Shown here: piece by piece, positions 47,995 to 61,171 of the stretch
Numbering within the stretch: the stretch's first letter is position 1
Layout: every line of letters starts with the position of its first letter
Assembly: GCA_947247005.1 (NCBI GenBank)
Contig: OX365948.1
Location: 35,282,601-35,346,600 of the forward strand
Origin: Spisula solida
Taxonomy: Eukaryota; Mollusca; Bivalvia; Venerida; Mactridae
Length of the DNA stretch: 64,000 bases
Direction: 5' to 3'
The notes under the pieces: generated by a model
The model's database searches: none
Told to the model about the DNA's origin: nothing
Seen by the model: only the letters and a program-made list of their open reading frames with translations
Made by a program: the position numbers and the translations under genes

Positions 47995-49989
47995 GTAAGT
48001 ACCCGTCTATAATATGTTTGCTGGAAACCAACCTGAGATTAATTAGCGAAACAGACGCGGTATAAATTTCTTAGAAATTCAAGGAACCAATACATGTATC
48101 AGATATTTCTGTATCTTATTCTATATAGCAATCAAATTTATTATTTTTATTATTTGTCCTGTACATCGTCAAGTAACTAAATGTAAACTTATTTTTACAC
48201 GAATTGTGTGGGAAGGCGTTGTTAAACACAGGGTTCCTCTCAAAATGTGAGGAAGGCTATGTAAAACATACACTTATTAACGAATTGTTAATTAATGAGT
48301 ATTTCAATCAACTTAGATAACCAGTACTATTATAGTTGGTATGAATATATAACAATGTGCGTTAATATATTGGGTACCAGTTTATACTACTGTATTATTT
48401 CAGAACTGTTCCACAAACATACAACGATGCAAAAATTGTTGTTGCACATTTTTTCAATATTATTTTCATTTGCGAAATGCCTCGCTAACCTTTGTTTAGG
48501 AAAAGGAGGATGTGTTGCCACGTGGCTTCTAAGAATTGTTTAAAATACCGCTGATGGATGAAGCTCGTGTTTTGTCGTACAAATATGAAAACATAGGTAA
48601 TTTACAATGATAAATAGGTGTTCGGAATGCTAACAGTTCGCGTGCCATTTCTACACGTTGATACTTCCATGCAAAAATATTTAAATATCATTATTGCTGT
48701 GAGTTTAAATATTGAAAAGCAATCAGAAATGTTTCGCGCAAAAGTCGTCGCTTAAGTCACTGTAGGAAAATAGTATTACAAATAGTTCACAATACGTATC
48801 CAGTCGTGTTCGTGTTAAATAAAATATTTATATTGTGCCACGATGAACAAAATTGCTATCTCAGCTGTATTTTCATAAATGTATACAGTACACCCACAAT
48901 AATCATTGCGTATAAACCAAATCACTAAACGACTTATTGGGATGCTATATATATATATACAATTCAACTTGTATGACTTATTGAGATTGAAACTTCCTGT
49001 GATTTCCTATCACTATACGACTTAATGCAATACTTTAAATACAAGTCAACGTGTACTCATTATTGCGATAACCGGAAGTTGACTCGTCTATACAATGTAA
49101 TAATATGACGACTCCTTGCCACGGAGCCCTTAAAACTGGCCTTATTAGTAAGTGACTGTAAGTCACAATATATTGTTCATGTATATAGCGCAAAATAATA
49201 AAAATGGACGTGAAAGTAGTGTTCTTCATTTCGAGGTGATCTTATTGTTGAGATGATCGTATTGTTGAGATGATCTTATTATCTAGGTGTTCTAATCATG
49301 GGGTTTTATCGTACATTCCAATAACGGAATCTATTCGGAATATGTCTACCCATTAATTACACAATATTTTCGGGTATTACTATTATTCGTCAAAAGTACA
49401 ATAATGAATATTAATGACAGAACTAATGAACTACTTTTGCAGGTTTATTAGTTATTTTATTACGGCATATGTAAATATAGTGACAATGACAGTAATTGTA
49501 AAATGGCGTAGATTTCTGTGACATATATAAAAAGCACATTCTATTTATATATTGTAAAAAAATGCTATATAGTAAAATGCTTCTAAATGTATTCCATGTT
49601 TGGTGACTTATATTTCGTCTATATCAAAAACACACACATACTATAAGATTAAACTTAAGTTTAAGTGCACCCATCTCGTATTATTGTATTATTTTATGAG
49701 TACATTTTCTGATCAATAAAAACAAAAAATACTCAATTACTGAAGTAATTGATTTGTTAACTAATAAAAAGATAAAGTGTTTTACAATTTGGATCGTGAT
49801 TAATTTATTTAAACGAAAATAAAAACTGACTAATTGTAGTATTGCGTAAACATAATTATGAAAATATATACACATAATGGTATAATCAGATAATTCTATT
49901 ATTGTATGTAGTCTGTAGATGTTTTTGTTTTATACACTGAATCACTGCTCATCCTTCGTGTGAATATTTGTGGGACACCATGTAAATGT
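47995..49989. other. AT-rich non-coding stretch (intron if the exons are real)
   Basis: No further exon could be supported. Short (AT)n run near 48945-48960. Confidence 0.5.
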
Positions 49990-50160
49990 TTCATACCGCG
50001 TCATACCAAAGACAAAATAAAAATGGTACCAGTATTTCCCTTGCTAGACGCACAGCATACAAGGGAAATTGGCTTCTCCGGCGATGGATTACACCAGGAA
50101 TGAGGTGTCGAGAGTTGGAAAAAAACTTGTTTTAATAATCGACCTAAAATAAATTAGTAT
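49990..50160 (+). mobile_element. SINE body, second copy of the 17.7-kb family
   Basis: ATACCGCGTCATACCAAAGA, then CCAGTATTTCCCTTGCTAGA, CCAGGAATGAGGTGTCGAG and AAACTTGTTTTAATAATCGA match the fragment at 17727-17870 in order. The tRNA-like head is missing or too diverged here. Confidence 0.65.
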
Positions 50161-50271
50161 AAACTAAATAGTTTTCGCACAATACATTTTACTATTTATA
50201 AAATGCCGAGCATAGTCTTTAATAGCCAATCAGCTTTTTGCTGAATTATGACTGGCATATGAGTGCCTCCA

Positions 50272-50331
50272 TCCGTAGTTGAACCCGGGTCGCCAGGTAA
50301 GACGACATGAGCACTTACCATTAGCTACGGA
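50272..50331 (-). repeat. tRNA-like fragment
   Basis: On the minus strand TCCGTAG and CTACGGA would pair as a perfect 7-bp acceptor stem around TAGCTAATGGTAAGTG (A-box-like) and ACCCGGGTTCAAC (B-box-like). At 60 nt it is too short and lacks a T-stem partner, so it is a tRNA pseudogene or SINE head remnant. Confidence 0.35.
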
Positions 50332-53329
50332 AGCACGTGTGCATATATAAAATTATGAATTTTGTTTGTAATTGTATAAACGTGTGTGATATATTCTTGT
50401 ACAACATGTATTTTACTTTCACAGAATGTTGTATACAACATATTGGTGGGATTATGAAGCATCGTTCCACTATGATCAAAAATAAAATGTGTCATTTGAA
50501 GTATTTATTCAAGATAAAGCGTACTTCCAGAAATGAAAATTTGGAAAAAAATGCTGAAACTTGTAGATTAAAAAGAAATTAAAATAAGATAATGTGTGCA
50601 CTGACAAAGGTTGTGTTTTCGCCACTTAAGTGCTAAAAATCGCATATTAATGATAATTAATAATGAATATATTTGAATAAATTAATCGTAAATTTGTATT
50701 AATACGTTAAGCTGAAGTTGGTTGATTAAAATGGAAAAAAAACTCTATCTATTTTAACTTACAAACGGATCTTATCCCCCCACAAAAAACTACAACAACA
50801 CGTTGCGTAGAAATGGCTATATAACTTATAACTCGTTATTGTAGATCACTTAATAGAGCACGTGTAGAGCACTATCGTCTTTCATACCAGGTAACGTTAA
50901 ATATGCGATTGTAAAATTTATTTCAATGGTTAATAAATATTGCATAAAATTTGAAACTCTCAATCGAGATAACTAGATAAAACTGAAGCAATACGACACA
51001 ATTATCTTTATAAGAAGGGTATAATATATCATTGGAGCGTTCATGAAATCTTTACTCTTCACAACAGAGTATAAAATATCTCCAGTACTCGCCATGTGTT
51101 AGTTTATGATTAATGGCTTTCGGTTTTGAATAGTTCGTTCACAGCAATGTATGGCTTCTCTTGTAGAACTCAACAATAGACCTGTCGTACTGTGTAAAAT
51201 GCGTTTTACTTCATTTTCAACCAAATGATAGGAATTCCGTATGTTACCCTACCAACGATTCAATTTTGTAAACTCATATTTTGATAATGTTAGATGGTCA
51301 TATTTTTGGTTTGTTTGCGTTCGAGTGTACACACTATTGTCAGCCGTATAAGGCTGACGGGTCGACTCACCATAGTTCCTGATATTAATTATAAAATCAA
51401 AGTAATTTGCTCTCTCCCACTAGCAGTAGACAATTTCTCCACTTGTGGAGGGAGACCATTCCCACATCTTAAAGAACACATCTTGCACACTCTTACTCTG
51501 AAGGTTAAATGTTCGATCATCTACCAAGTGCAGCTTGTTAGGTTACGAATGTAGCTTCATACCCACCAATGACAATTCAACCGAATGTTAATCGGTTAGA
51601 GAATGAATTTACGGGATAATTTCAAACGTGCACCACCCCGATATTCTACTTAAAACTGGCACACCGCAACGTGATTTACTTGCTACTTTTGTTGCTGAGG
51701 TTACAGTTTTATATACAATGTAATCAGTTGCATGTTCAAGTAAGAATATTAATTTTGGTTTGTGCTAATGAATATCGTATGAACTGAAATTTGTATTTAA
51801 ACTAACAACCAACTGACTGAAATGTCTTTGAAATAAAAAAAAACTTTAAGCAAACAAAAATTACAAGCTATTCGAGTAAACAAGTCGCAACATTAAGTTT
51901 CCTAAATAATCGAGACTTAGTTTAAACAATATTTATTTCCATAATTATGCATTTTTTATGTGTTACATAAATCGAGACTTGAACTTTTACATAGACAGAC
52001 AGACACACTCACATACACATTAGACATACGGTCAAGTATGGCATACAAGTGTTACTTAAATATTTATTAGATATCTGTGAAATTTGAAACAAATCCTTTG
52101 AATACATTTTATGCAATAAGCAAAGTACACGATTTACTGGGACAACCCTCGTATGTAGACACGACGAGAAACAAAACATGTCTGGAATAAAAATGTTTTA
52201 TCAAAACACTTCTGGAAATCGTAAAATTACGTTCAAATTTAAATTCTTCAACAACTGCACTTTTCAGGGCAGATACAGTTTGTATGAGTTATTAATAGAA
52301 TGGTTATAAGTGACCACAAGTTATAGTCGTAAAATAAAGGGTGAAAGAAAGTTCGTTCAGGTTTTTTGAAAAGCTTTTGTACACAAAACAAATGAATATA
52401 TTTGCACCAAATTTTGCATTCAGTCTGCTGGTACAATGACATCATTATGTGTAACAGTTTTAGCTGATTTGATTGTCAATATTTTTATAAACGCAATGAA
52501 TACATTTGTTTGTCTTGTTTTGAAGATGACGTAAACGACGTTCGAAGTTCGAAATACTCCCTTTGTTATCCCAGCACTGTGTCGTTTGGTATGATTTAAA
52601 CTTGTTTTCAACTAAACTAATATTCAACCTTATATAAGAACAAACCATCATCCATGCTATGAGGCTGTAGGAGTTTTCGTTTTGCCAATCAATGCCTTTT
52701 GTTTTCCCATAAACGTGTTTTTCTCAAAATGACGCTTTTTTGTCTATTCAGACGTTTTTTACTTTTGAAGTCATTTAGTTACTTTTTTCTTGAATAGTGA
52801 AGCATGCCTTTGCCAATGCCTTTTGATGTTCGTAGAAGTTGTTCCTGTATTTTTTTGCCGTTATATTTTACACAGTCGATCATTTTCTCTATCCTACTCT
52901 AAAATTTCGCATGACGTTTACGTCACGTTACGTTTGACGAAATCGATACCATGCACTTGCAAATTCATAGTTGTGCTCCAATTATAGTCCAGTCATTCTA
53001 GGTTTTAACCTAGACAAAATTGCAAAAGAATTTCTTTGTACATATTTGTGAAGAGTGTTGTCCCATATAGTCACAGAAAAAAATCCCCATTGATAGACAT
53101 CGCCGTTTTCTTGCATTTGATGAAGACAGTTTTTCGGATAATGCGCAAAGTAATTCATGTAAAACGGCGTCCCATACTTGTGTTTATGACGACATGAAAT
53201 GTTTCATATTAACAAATTCAAATTTCTCACAATGCAAACTATAGTAAAACATCGAAATTCTCCATATAAACAAATTAAAACATTTTAAAGGCATATTCAA
53301 ACAAGGTCACGTGAGATTTTTTTTCCGAC
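50332..53329. other. AT-rich non-coding stretch
   Basis: No gene supported. Segment 52984-53030 (AGTCATTCTAGGTTTTAACC, ACAAAATTGCAAAAG) recurs inverted at about 58915-58975, showing a dispersed repeat. The 51294-51554 frame (86 aa) is unrecognised. Confidence 0.5.
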
Positions 53330-54560
53330 TATGGGAAGCCGTGTGTCGAACAAATTAAAATTTATACTTGGATCTACTATTTGCACTAATTTTGACGTAC
53401 AGGAACAGGTACCCTCTTATATTTTCAAAGTCCTTTGCCATGTTGTTTTGATACTTTGTATAATTGTTCACCATCATGACCCCAACTCTTACACAGGAGT
53501 AGGTAACTCTATCAAGCATTTTGTTGAAATTATGCCCCTTTGTTCAACTTAATACAAATGCTAAAGTATAGGTACAATTTCTTAAACCTCGAATATCTTC
53601 AAGGTTTCTTTGATACTTTGCATACTTGCTCAACATTATAACACCAACTCATTCACACGGGTAGGGAACTTTATCCAGTCACTTCCGACAAAATCTGCGA
53701 GTTAACGTGGTGCCGATTAAACTTAGCTATACTCGGTCACCTCGTCATGTGACTAGTGATAATCCGTCACCTTACCATGTGATCTGACGGACTTCTTCTT
53801 ATATGAGAGTCGCAGGTTGCATTTCCGTGACCGAGGGTGAGGTTTTCCTATCCTAAATGAGCTGGTGGTTGATCGGTTAGTTTCTTTGACTTCCCTGCGT
53901 CTACACGACGTCTATCAATATGTCAGACGTCGTTGTTTATCGTGACGTCACGGAACGAACGTGACGTTGTGCGCTAGTTAATAAAGAGTAACAGTATAGT
54001 CCCGAGTTTGATCCCCTTACTGAGTAGATTAAGCGACAGGATAAATAGTATAATAGGTTAGTGCCGTGAATGAAGTAAAAGTTTATCCAGCTCACCCGAT
54101 AAATTCCTCCGTCTTGCCAGATAAACTTATTCATCCACGGCACTAACCTATTATTCTCTATCTATCAAGCTTTTTGTTGAAATTATACCGCCTTTTGGAC
54201 AAAGAAATGCAAATGTTAAAGTTTAGGTACAAGTATTAGCATCAAATATTTTCAAAGCGGAGTGACATATTGCTTTCGTACTTTGTATACTTGTTCACCA
54301 TCATGTACACTAACCCATACACAGAGGTAGGTAACTTTATCAAGCATTTTGTTGAAAGTATACCCCATTTTGGGCTTAGAAATGCAAATCTTAAAGTCTA
54401 GATAAAAGGTTTGTAACCTGTAATATATTCAAAGTGCATTGACATACTGCTTTGATACTTTGCATACTTGTTCATCATCATGACACCATGACATACACAT
54501 GAGTAGGTAACTCTGTCAAGCATTTTGATCAAGTGATCTGCCATTTTAGACTTAGAAAAA
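53330..54560 (+). repeat. degenerate repeat, 3-4 copies
   Basis: The set of words TTGATACTTTGCATACTTG, TCATGACACCA, GAGTAGGTAACTCTATCAAG and CATTTTGTTGAAATTATGCC recurs near 53450, 53620, 54170-54340 and 54450. Spacing varies and a hairpin is inserted at 54047-54158. Confidence 0.7.
54047..54158. repeat. hairpin with ~38-bp arms (family H5)
   Basis: AATAGGTTAGTGCCGTGAAT and AAGTTTATC are mirrored by GATAAACTT and CACGGCACTAACCTATT, with a ~35-nt non-palindromic loop. It lacks the GNA tip of the other hairpins. Confidence 0.8.
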
Positions 54561-54691
54561 AGATAGTATTAGGTCGGACAGGGAAGGCAGCACTCAACTT
54601 AACCAGCCGAGCACAGAAAACATTAAAAACACACAAGGCACGATGCCCAACTGAACCAACCGAGCACAGAAAACATAGAATACGTACAAGG

Positions 54692-55027
54692 CAGTGATTT
54701 TTTTCCTTATTTGTTTGCTGCTGGTAAACGGTACCTTCCCAATTTGAAAAAGGCTATTATTTTCCCAAATTTGAAGTGAGAAATTCCCAATGAACATTTA
54801 AAAAAAAATCAAAATCGGACATAAAATGAAGAAGTTAATGAACATTTTTGACAAAAGATCAAGCATAACAATTTACAGAAACCAGTAAGCAGTCACATGT
54901 AATAACTTTTTCTGTTTTATTGGGCCTTTCTGCTTCAAAAAAATTCCCAATTTCAAGTTGTCACGACGCGAAAATTCCCAATCTGAACGGACCCGGACCG
55001 TTTCCCAAAGAGGCCAAAAAATCACTG
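54692..55027. mobile_element. 336-bp MITE-like element (CAGTGATTTTTT ends)
   Basis: CAGTGATTTTTTT at the left end and AAAAAATCACTG at the right end are inverted. The match continues loosely (AAACGGTACC versus GGACCGTTTCCC). The interior repeats TTCCCAATTT several times. CAG-type ends suggest hAT, but no clean 8-bp target duplication was found. Confidence 0.6.
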
Positions 55028-55238
55028 CAATGCACAACCTCTATACAGAAGAGGGAAATGTTGCATCTATGAAGAATTTTGTTTTGAATATATAATGATT
55101 ATACTACCCTAGCATGCCACTGAGAATAAAGGAGCGCGCTGTTCGTAGACAGCTCTTGTTTATACCTTTGAAACGCTAAACAACGCTGGTGCTAACGTTT
55201 AATGTGTGAGCCAACACTTTTTTAACTAAAATGTTATC
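55028..55238. other. non-coding spacer
   Basis: Nothing supported. Confidence 0.5.
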
Positions 55239-55795
55239 CAGGTGTGACAGTTAAAGCCCCATGGCTTTTTTGCGTCGGCGATGTACTCCCGATAGAAACA
55301 AATTAGCTTCGGTAGACATCGAGAGCATGATCCTCGTGGTCTTTGGGAAGCTTCGGGGCAGTCTCGAAACAATTTGTGAATCGGGAGGCATCAGACGAAC
55401 TCCCGATGTATTCCCGACTTTATGCGTTGGTCTAACTGCTTCGGGATGTATTGCCGATTGGCATCAGGAGGTTCACCGATGTCTGATGGAAGCTCCCCGA
55501 AGTCTTGAGACATTTAGTCAGATCGCGAGTACATCGGGAAATTTCAATGTATGTATTACATTTTACCCGATGTACTCACGATGTCATGTCGGGAACATCT
55601 CGGGGAGGCATCCCCGAAATTCGGGAATATCCCGGGGAGGCATTCCCGAGGTATCCAGAACCTCGGGGAATGATCGGGGATGCTTCCGCGATAAAACTAA
55701 TTCTTCGAGGCATCCCAGAGGTTTCCCGACACATCGCGGTTGTTGTTGGTAGATGCGATCCTGTTCTTGATGAATTAGGCATTTCGCACACCCTG
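55239..55795. mobile_element. CpG-rich, CCCGA/TCGGG-dense island, possibly a DNA element
   Basis: Short words CCCGATGT, TCGGGA and CGGGGAGGCAT are repeated in both orientations. Its edges, CAGGTGTGACAGTTAAAGCC (55239) and GGCATTTCGCACACCCTG (to 55795), are weakly inverted. Frames are open on both strands (163 aa plus, 75 aa minus), which reflects low stop density rather than a gene. A GC-rich patch at 10370-10570 uses similar words. Confidence 0.4.
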
Positions 55796-56523
55796 TGTCA
55801 ATGGCATACATGTTTTGGTTGAACGCAGACCTGCATTAAATGTTAGTCCCGACAAACGCATAATTTGCAAAAATTGTCTGCTATACATCCAAACAAATCT
55901 ACAGATACGGTCAGTTTTGTACTAAAACATAACTGATCATTCAAAACATAGAAATTTCTGTACCGGTCTTTAAATGTTGTTGCGGGGTTACCAAGGAAAC
56001 CAACTGCCTGACTATAGCCATACCCCCTGTAGACTAGTATCAGTTAACCATGTGGTTTTTATTGCTCAAACGTAGACTTTGCTTTGTCCAACTTCAAAAT
56101 GTCATAATTTGCTAACATAACCTTATTATGATATTAATAAAACGCCAGATACATTCAATCTACTTTGGTGTTTATATATTACTGGTATATTTATTATGAC
56201 ATAAATGAACTTCATTGCAAAAGGAACTCCGACTTGTGATTGCACTTCCAAACTATTTTCATCATTCGTCAAGGCTCATAACTCTGCATTTTCTTTTATT
56301 AAGCCGATTCATACGTTGGAGTTTTGTCCCCTGCTGACCCTAATCAGCGTTCATATTCAGGACTTCTATCTGTTTTATTATAAGACTGCAGATTATGGGC
56401 AGAGATAAGCATACCATACACATATCACACAGTTGTAATTAATTAAGTGTGTCTGATTACCGTGTACATGGACAGAGCTTATATTATGTGTTGAATGTTG
56501 TGGCAACTTGACTCTTTGTATAG
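55796..56523. other. AT-rich non-coding stretch
   Basis: No gene. Contains an X-box-like GTTACCAAGGAAAC at 55987-56000. Confidence 0.5.
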
Positions 56524-56614
56524 GATAGAAAACGAGTGGGGTCGTCTATACGATATAGACACGAGCGCAGCGAGTGTCTATATTGTATAGACGGCCCCTA
56601 GAGTCTTTCTATCT
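56524..56614. repeat. hairpin with GCGCAGC tip (family H3)
   Basis: GATAGAAA and GTCGTCTATACGATATAGAC are mirrored by GTCTATATTGTATAGACGGC and TTTCTATC. The tip at 56565-56571 is GCGCAGC, with GA on each side inside ACAC/GTGT. Confidence 0.88.
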
Positions 56615-59550
56615 GGCTTAGACCATGTGGTATGTTATACTGCGAACAATTAAAAGCACAGCATTTTAAAAATCAAATACAAAGTAAACGTATGAAAGTG
56701 AGATACTCTCTCGGCGAGCAACTATGAACGAGTATTTCATGACAAATTTAAATGCTGGTCAGTGGTAGAATGCAGGTGATTGGAATGCATGCTATGAATC
56801 AGAGTGCAGTGTGTGAGAACTGCACTATCGGCCTAAAATGAAGTACATTGTATTACCTGGTATAACTATTGATTAGTATACATATACGGTTAAACACGAT
56901 TATTTTCTACATGTTGTTCTGAAATGATACTCAGAAAAAGGCGAATATATGTATGGGATGGTTGATGCAGATACCGTCATATAATGGACTCACTGTAAGA
57001 TGTTTCAACAGCTACACGTATTTCCGTCGGACTGCACAACATGTCAATGGCCATCCACGATCTGTATAGTCGCACTGAGCAGGATCAGAAAATGTTGATC
57101 ACTCAAGTGCCAATTTCGATTACTATCTCGAATCCGTTCTCCATGCACCGTTCGCCTAATGCTTGCAACATTACCGAAGATGACACAAATATAACGCTTA
57201 GGATTAAACTCAAAAGGCGCGTTTATTTTATTTTATTTGTATATCAGCCTATCAAGTGATAGAAAGCGTCCTCGTTTAGCCGTAACATGTATAAATGGAG
57301 ACCTACTTCGAATTGGCCGTATAATTACTGGACTAATATTTTTTCAACAACAAAAAACCACGGATGCTTAATTTAATTGAATAATATTACACCGGTTTCT
57401 GGCTGGATATAGAAAGAAATCTGTACATGTATTATTTTAGGCCGTATATAACACATTATTACTTGTGGATTTACAGTATGTTTGTAACTTTCAGAACTGA
57501 TGGAAAATATTGTTAATTATTGCTGTTAATTTTCCATCCGTGCATTTGTTTTCTGCTCGAAACCATGAAATGTATAATTTATGCGCTGCGGTTTTAAATG
57601 TACTGAGTATATACATAATCATGCTGATTGGGCACGATTGTCTCGACTTGAATGGACAACTTTCTCGATCTAAATGAGCGTTTTTCTCGATTTTAATAGA
57701 CGATTTTAAACCGTAGTCTCTGTTATATTTACCACGGAAATACAATGCGTTGATTGGCTTACAGCGACTAACCATGGTCTAACATAACGCAGACATCACC
57801 ATAGACTTATCAATTTACACTGTTTTGGGTGGTTAATATTTGCTAATACTGGTCCGAACCCAGTTACCCATATTTCACGCACATGGTTGTTCCTTCTTTC
57901 GTGCACATTTAAATGTTAATTGTTTACAAACAATGTTAAGGTTAGAGTTTGTATGTGCAAGGTATCACAAACATAAATTACATTATAATTGACCTGGATT
58001 GTCCGGAAATCACCTACGTGACGATACATTAAACGAATCGAATATAAAGCTTAAACAGTGAAATAGAAGTTCATGCTACCATATCAGCAAAATAGTCAGT
58101 GAAATTCAAACAATACAATGATGTGCATTATTCCTACATGGTCGTGAAGTTGGCAGGCTAGCGGCCTAGCTCTGTTAATACTCCAGTTCTCATAAACCTT
58201 ACAATCAAAATTTCGATTTATGCAAGAAAATGTGACGTTTTCACCATTTTCGTTTCCATAGCAACCGGGATTGTTGTCATAATATAAATATGAAATGTTA
58301 TTCACTATCTCATGACAAGTCCCTTATAAGACCCTCTCCACATACTAAGTTTAATAACGACACCATGAAAATTATTTTACTTAATCATACAATAAAGATT
58401 TCTTCACGGATGAGCATGCATGACTGACCGACGCACTTACAGACAAACGGATGGACACACGTATGTAGGTCAAATTAAGATCCTGATGCATGTTTATCAG
58501 TTGATGACTTATAAAACACTCTCATTTAGATATGTTTACCCAAAATAAAGAAATTAATTCATGTTTTATGGTACAAAAATAATTATCATATTTTCTGAAA
58601 AGTGGGTGGGGTAAATCTACCCCTTCATTTTCACATGATTTGCTTAAAAAATTGAAATAAATGGTTTATTGAAAATATTTTGCTTGTAAATTCCTTTTAT
58701 CAACAACATGGTTGGATATTTTAACCTGCTAGTGTGTATAACATTAAACTACTGATAAACTGTTATACCCAAATTTTCATGGAATAAAATTATGAAAAGT
58801 ATAGTGACCTTCTTAAAATCGCTTTTTAAGGTACTTCCGCAACTTTCTGAACAGGGGATTTTTTCCTGGTAGTAGTTTAGACATTAAAAAACTTAAAAAT
58901 ACTCAAAACAAAACTTTTGCAATTTTGTCTAGGTTAAGGCCATTTTTGGGCTAGAATGACTGGCCTATTATATGAATACCCGTTGTTGACAATCGATAAC
59001 TTTAAGCATAACCTATTATTTAACAACACCAATGTCTAAAATGCCTAAATCTGGCTATGTTTCATTTTTGCAGCTGTTTCTGTTTGTCGACTCATCTTAA
59101 AATGGCAGTCGGCGTTACGTTAACGCAAGCTTACTTCCGTTCTATATATCCTTGACAACGGTGCCCATCAGAACGGAATCCAAGCAAAAATAATCCACAG
59201 TTCCTAAATTTAGTACTGTACATGTGTTCCAAACTTCGTACTGTTTCGCTAGATCAAAATAAAAATACGCCATACTTTCTGACCGGAACGAACTTTCTTT
59301 ACACCCTTATTTATAAAAAAATTAAAGTTGAATGCAAGTTACGTAAATATCTCGTAAGTGCTTTGATAAAACAATACCAGGGTGTGCTTCTAGGGGAGCA
59401 TTCACCAACAACTAGAAATCAAGGAAGCAATCAAGAACATCTTACTTGACTTACAGGTATAATAACAAAAGACAAAACCTGCATTCACAATATAATCTAT
59501 CATAAGAATTGAGATTTTTCTGTTTGTGCGCGTCATGCACCTATATATTA
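56615..59550. other. AT-rich non-coding stretch
   Basis: No supported gene. Contains the X-box-like GTTTCCATAGCAAC (58252-58265) and an inverted relative of the 52.98-kb repeat (about 58915-58975). The 57041-57259 and 57491-57775 frames are unrecognised. Confidence 0.5.
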
Positions 59551-59551
59551 T

Positions 59552-59692
59552 ATAAATATCAGATGCCTGCCTGCGTGACATTGATATTGTCAACCCGAGG
59601 GCAGAATGTCATCCCGAGGCGAAGCCGAGGGTGACATTCTGTTTCGAGGGTTGACAATATCAATGTCACGCAGGCAGGCATCTGATATTTAT
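59552..59692. repeat. long hairpin with GCGAAGC tip (family H4, copy 1)
   Basis: ATAAATATCAGATGCCTGCC, TGCGTGACATTGATATTGTC and further matches are mirrored in the right arm. The tip is CCC-GA-GGC-GAA-GCC-GA-GGG; GCGAAGC is at 59619-59625. Confidence 0.92.
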
Positions 59693-60360
59693 TTTATTAT
59701 ACCGAACACTATGATAAGTCTAGCAAAACGTTCACTGCTATGATTACCATAATTATAAACAGTAAGGCCTAGACATGACTGTGCTTTCATAAATTGTTGT
59801 GTATCAATTTCACATTGTATTTTATGTGTAGGCGTTCATTTGGTGCATTATACCGATTTCTTTAACTAATATATCTTTTTTAAGAAATTATCTAGAACTT
59901 GTCTATATAAGCTATAACTTAGCTTTTTACCATTTTTGTATAGATCTATAACTTTAAAAGTGCGCCAAACGTAACGTCGCGTTTCGACGTTATGACGTAA
60001 ATGCTGGTGACGTCATGACGTCTAACATATTTTACATGATTGTTTTGTGTACAGTGTTCTTAATCTGGTGAAGTTGAATAAAGGAAACGCGTCGTTTTGA
60101 ATACAGATTTGTTTTAGTTGTCTTCTTTTGTCAGTCTATTTTTAGAAAATCTTGTATATTTCAACAGTCAAAGAACTAAGATCGACGCAGTTACTTGCCC
60201 TTGCATGACATTAAAAATGTCAGGTCGGTCACATGACCTGACAGTCAGTTTTTGGTCGATCACGTGTCAAATGGGTTGGAACTGTCAATGACAGTCATAA
60301 TGTCTCTCTCTGGGGCAATTGGACTTTTGCATTACAGAAAAAAGTGAGGTATAATAATAT

Positions 60361-60501
60361 ATAAATATCAGATGCCTGCCTGCGTGACATTGCTATTGTC
60401 AACCCGAGGGCAGAATGTCATCCCGAGGCGAAGCCGAGGGTGACATTCTGTTTCGAGGGTTGACAATAGCAATGTCACGCAGGCAGGCATCTGATATTTA
60501 T
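60361..60501. repeat. long hairpin with GCGAAGC tip (family H4, copy 2)
   Basis: As copy 1, with the tip at 60428-60434. It differs from copy 1 by one base in the left arm (ATTGCTATTG versus ATTGATATTG) and the exactly complementary base in the right arm (CAATAGCAAT versus CAATATCAAT). Confidence 0.92.
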
Positions 60502-61171
60502 TTTATTATACCGAACACTATGATAAGTCTAGCAAAACGTTCACTGCTATGATTACCATAATTATAAACAGTAGGCCTAGACATGACTGTGCTTTCATTA
60601 ATTGTTGTGTATTAATTTCACTTTCTATTTTATGTGTAGGCCCCTACGTTTATTTGGTGCATTATACCGATTTCTTTAACTAATAGATCTTTTTTTAAGA
60701 AATTATCTAGAACTTGTGTTATATAAGCTATAACTTAGCTTTTTACCATTTTTGTATAGATCTATAACTTTAAAAGTGCGGCAAACGTAACGTCGCGTTT
60801 CGACGTTATGACGTAATTGCTGGTGACGTCATGACGTCTAACATATCTTACATGATTGTTTTGTGTACAGTGTTCTTAATCTGGTGAAGTTGAATAAAGG
60901 AAACGCGTCGTTTTGAATACAGATTTGTTTTAGTTGTCTTCTTTTGTCAGTCTATTTTTAGAAAATCTTGTATATTGCAACAGTCAAAGAACTAAGATCG
61001 ACGCAGTTACTTGCCCTTGCATGACATTAAAAATGTCAGGTCGGTCACATGACCTGACAGTCAGTTTTTGGTCGATCACGTGTCAAATGGGTTGGAACTG
61101 TCAATGACAGTCATAATGTCTCTCTCTGGGGCAATGGGACTTTTGCATTACAGAAAAAAGTGAGGTATAAT

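Larger units (their letters stand above)
59551..61171. repeat. head-to-tail dimer of a ~0.81-kb hairpin-bearing unit
   Basis: Copies 59551-60359 and 60360 to about 61171 start at the same TATAAATATCAGATGCCTGC and end at the same AAAAAAGTGAGGTATAATA, with few differences. Each has a 141-bp hairpin at its left end. Further in are a CRE-rich block (TGACGTCA at 60008-60015 and 60824-60831, plus TGACGTAA and ATGACGTC nearby) and a palindromic block (ATGACATTAAAAATGTCA, GGTCACATGACC). The GGTATAATA at the end of each unit is the reverse complement of TATTATACC just outside the hairpin's right arm. Confidence 0.93.
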
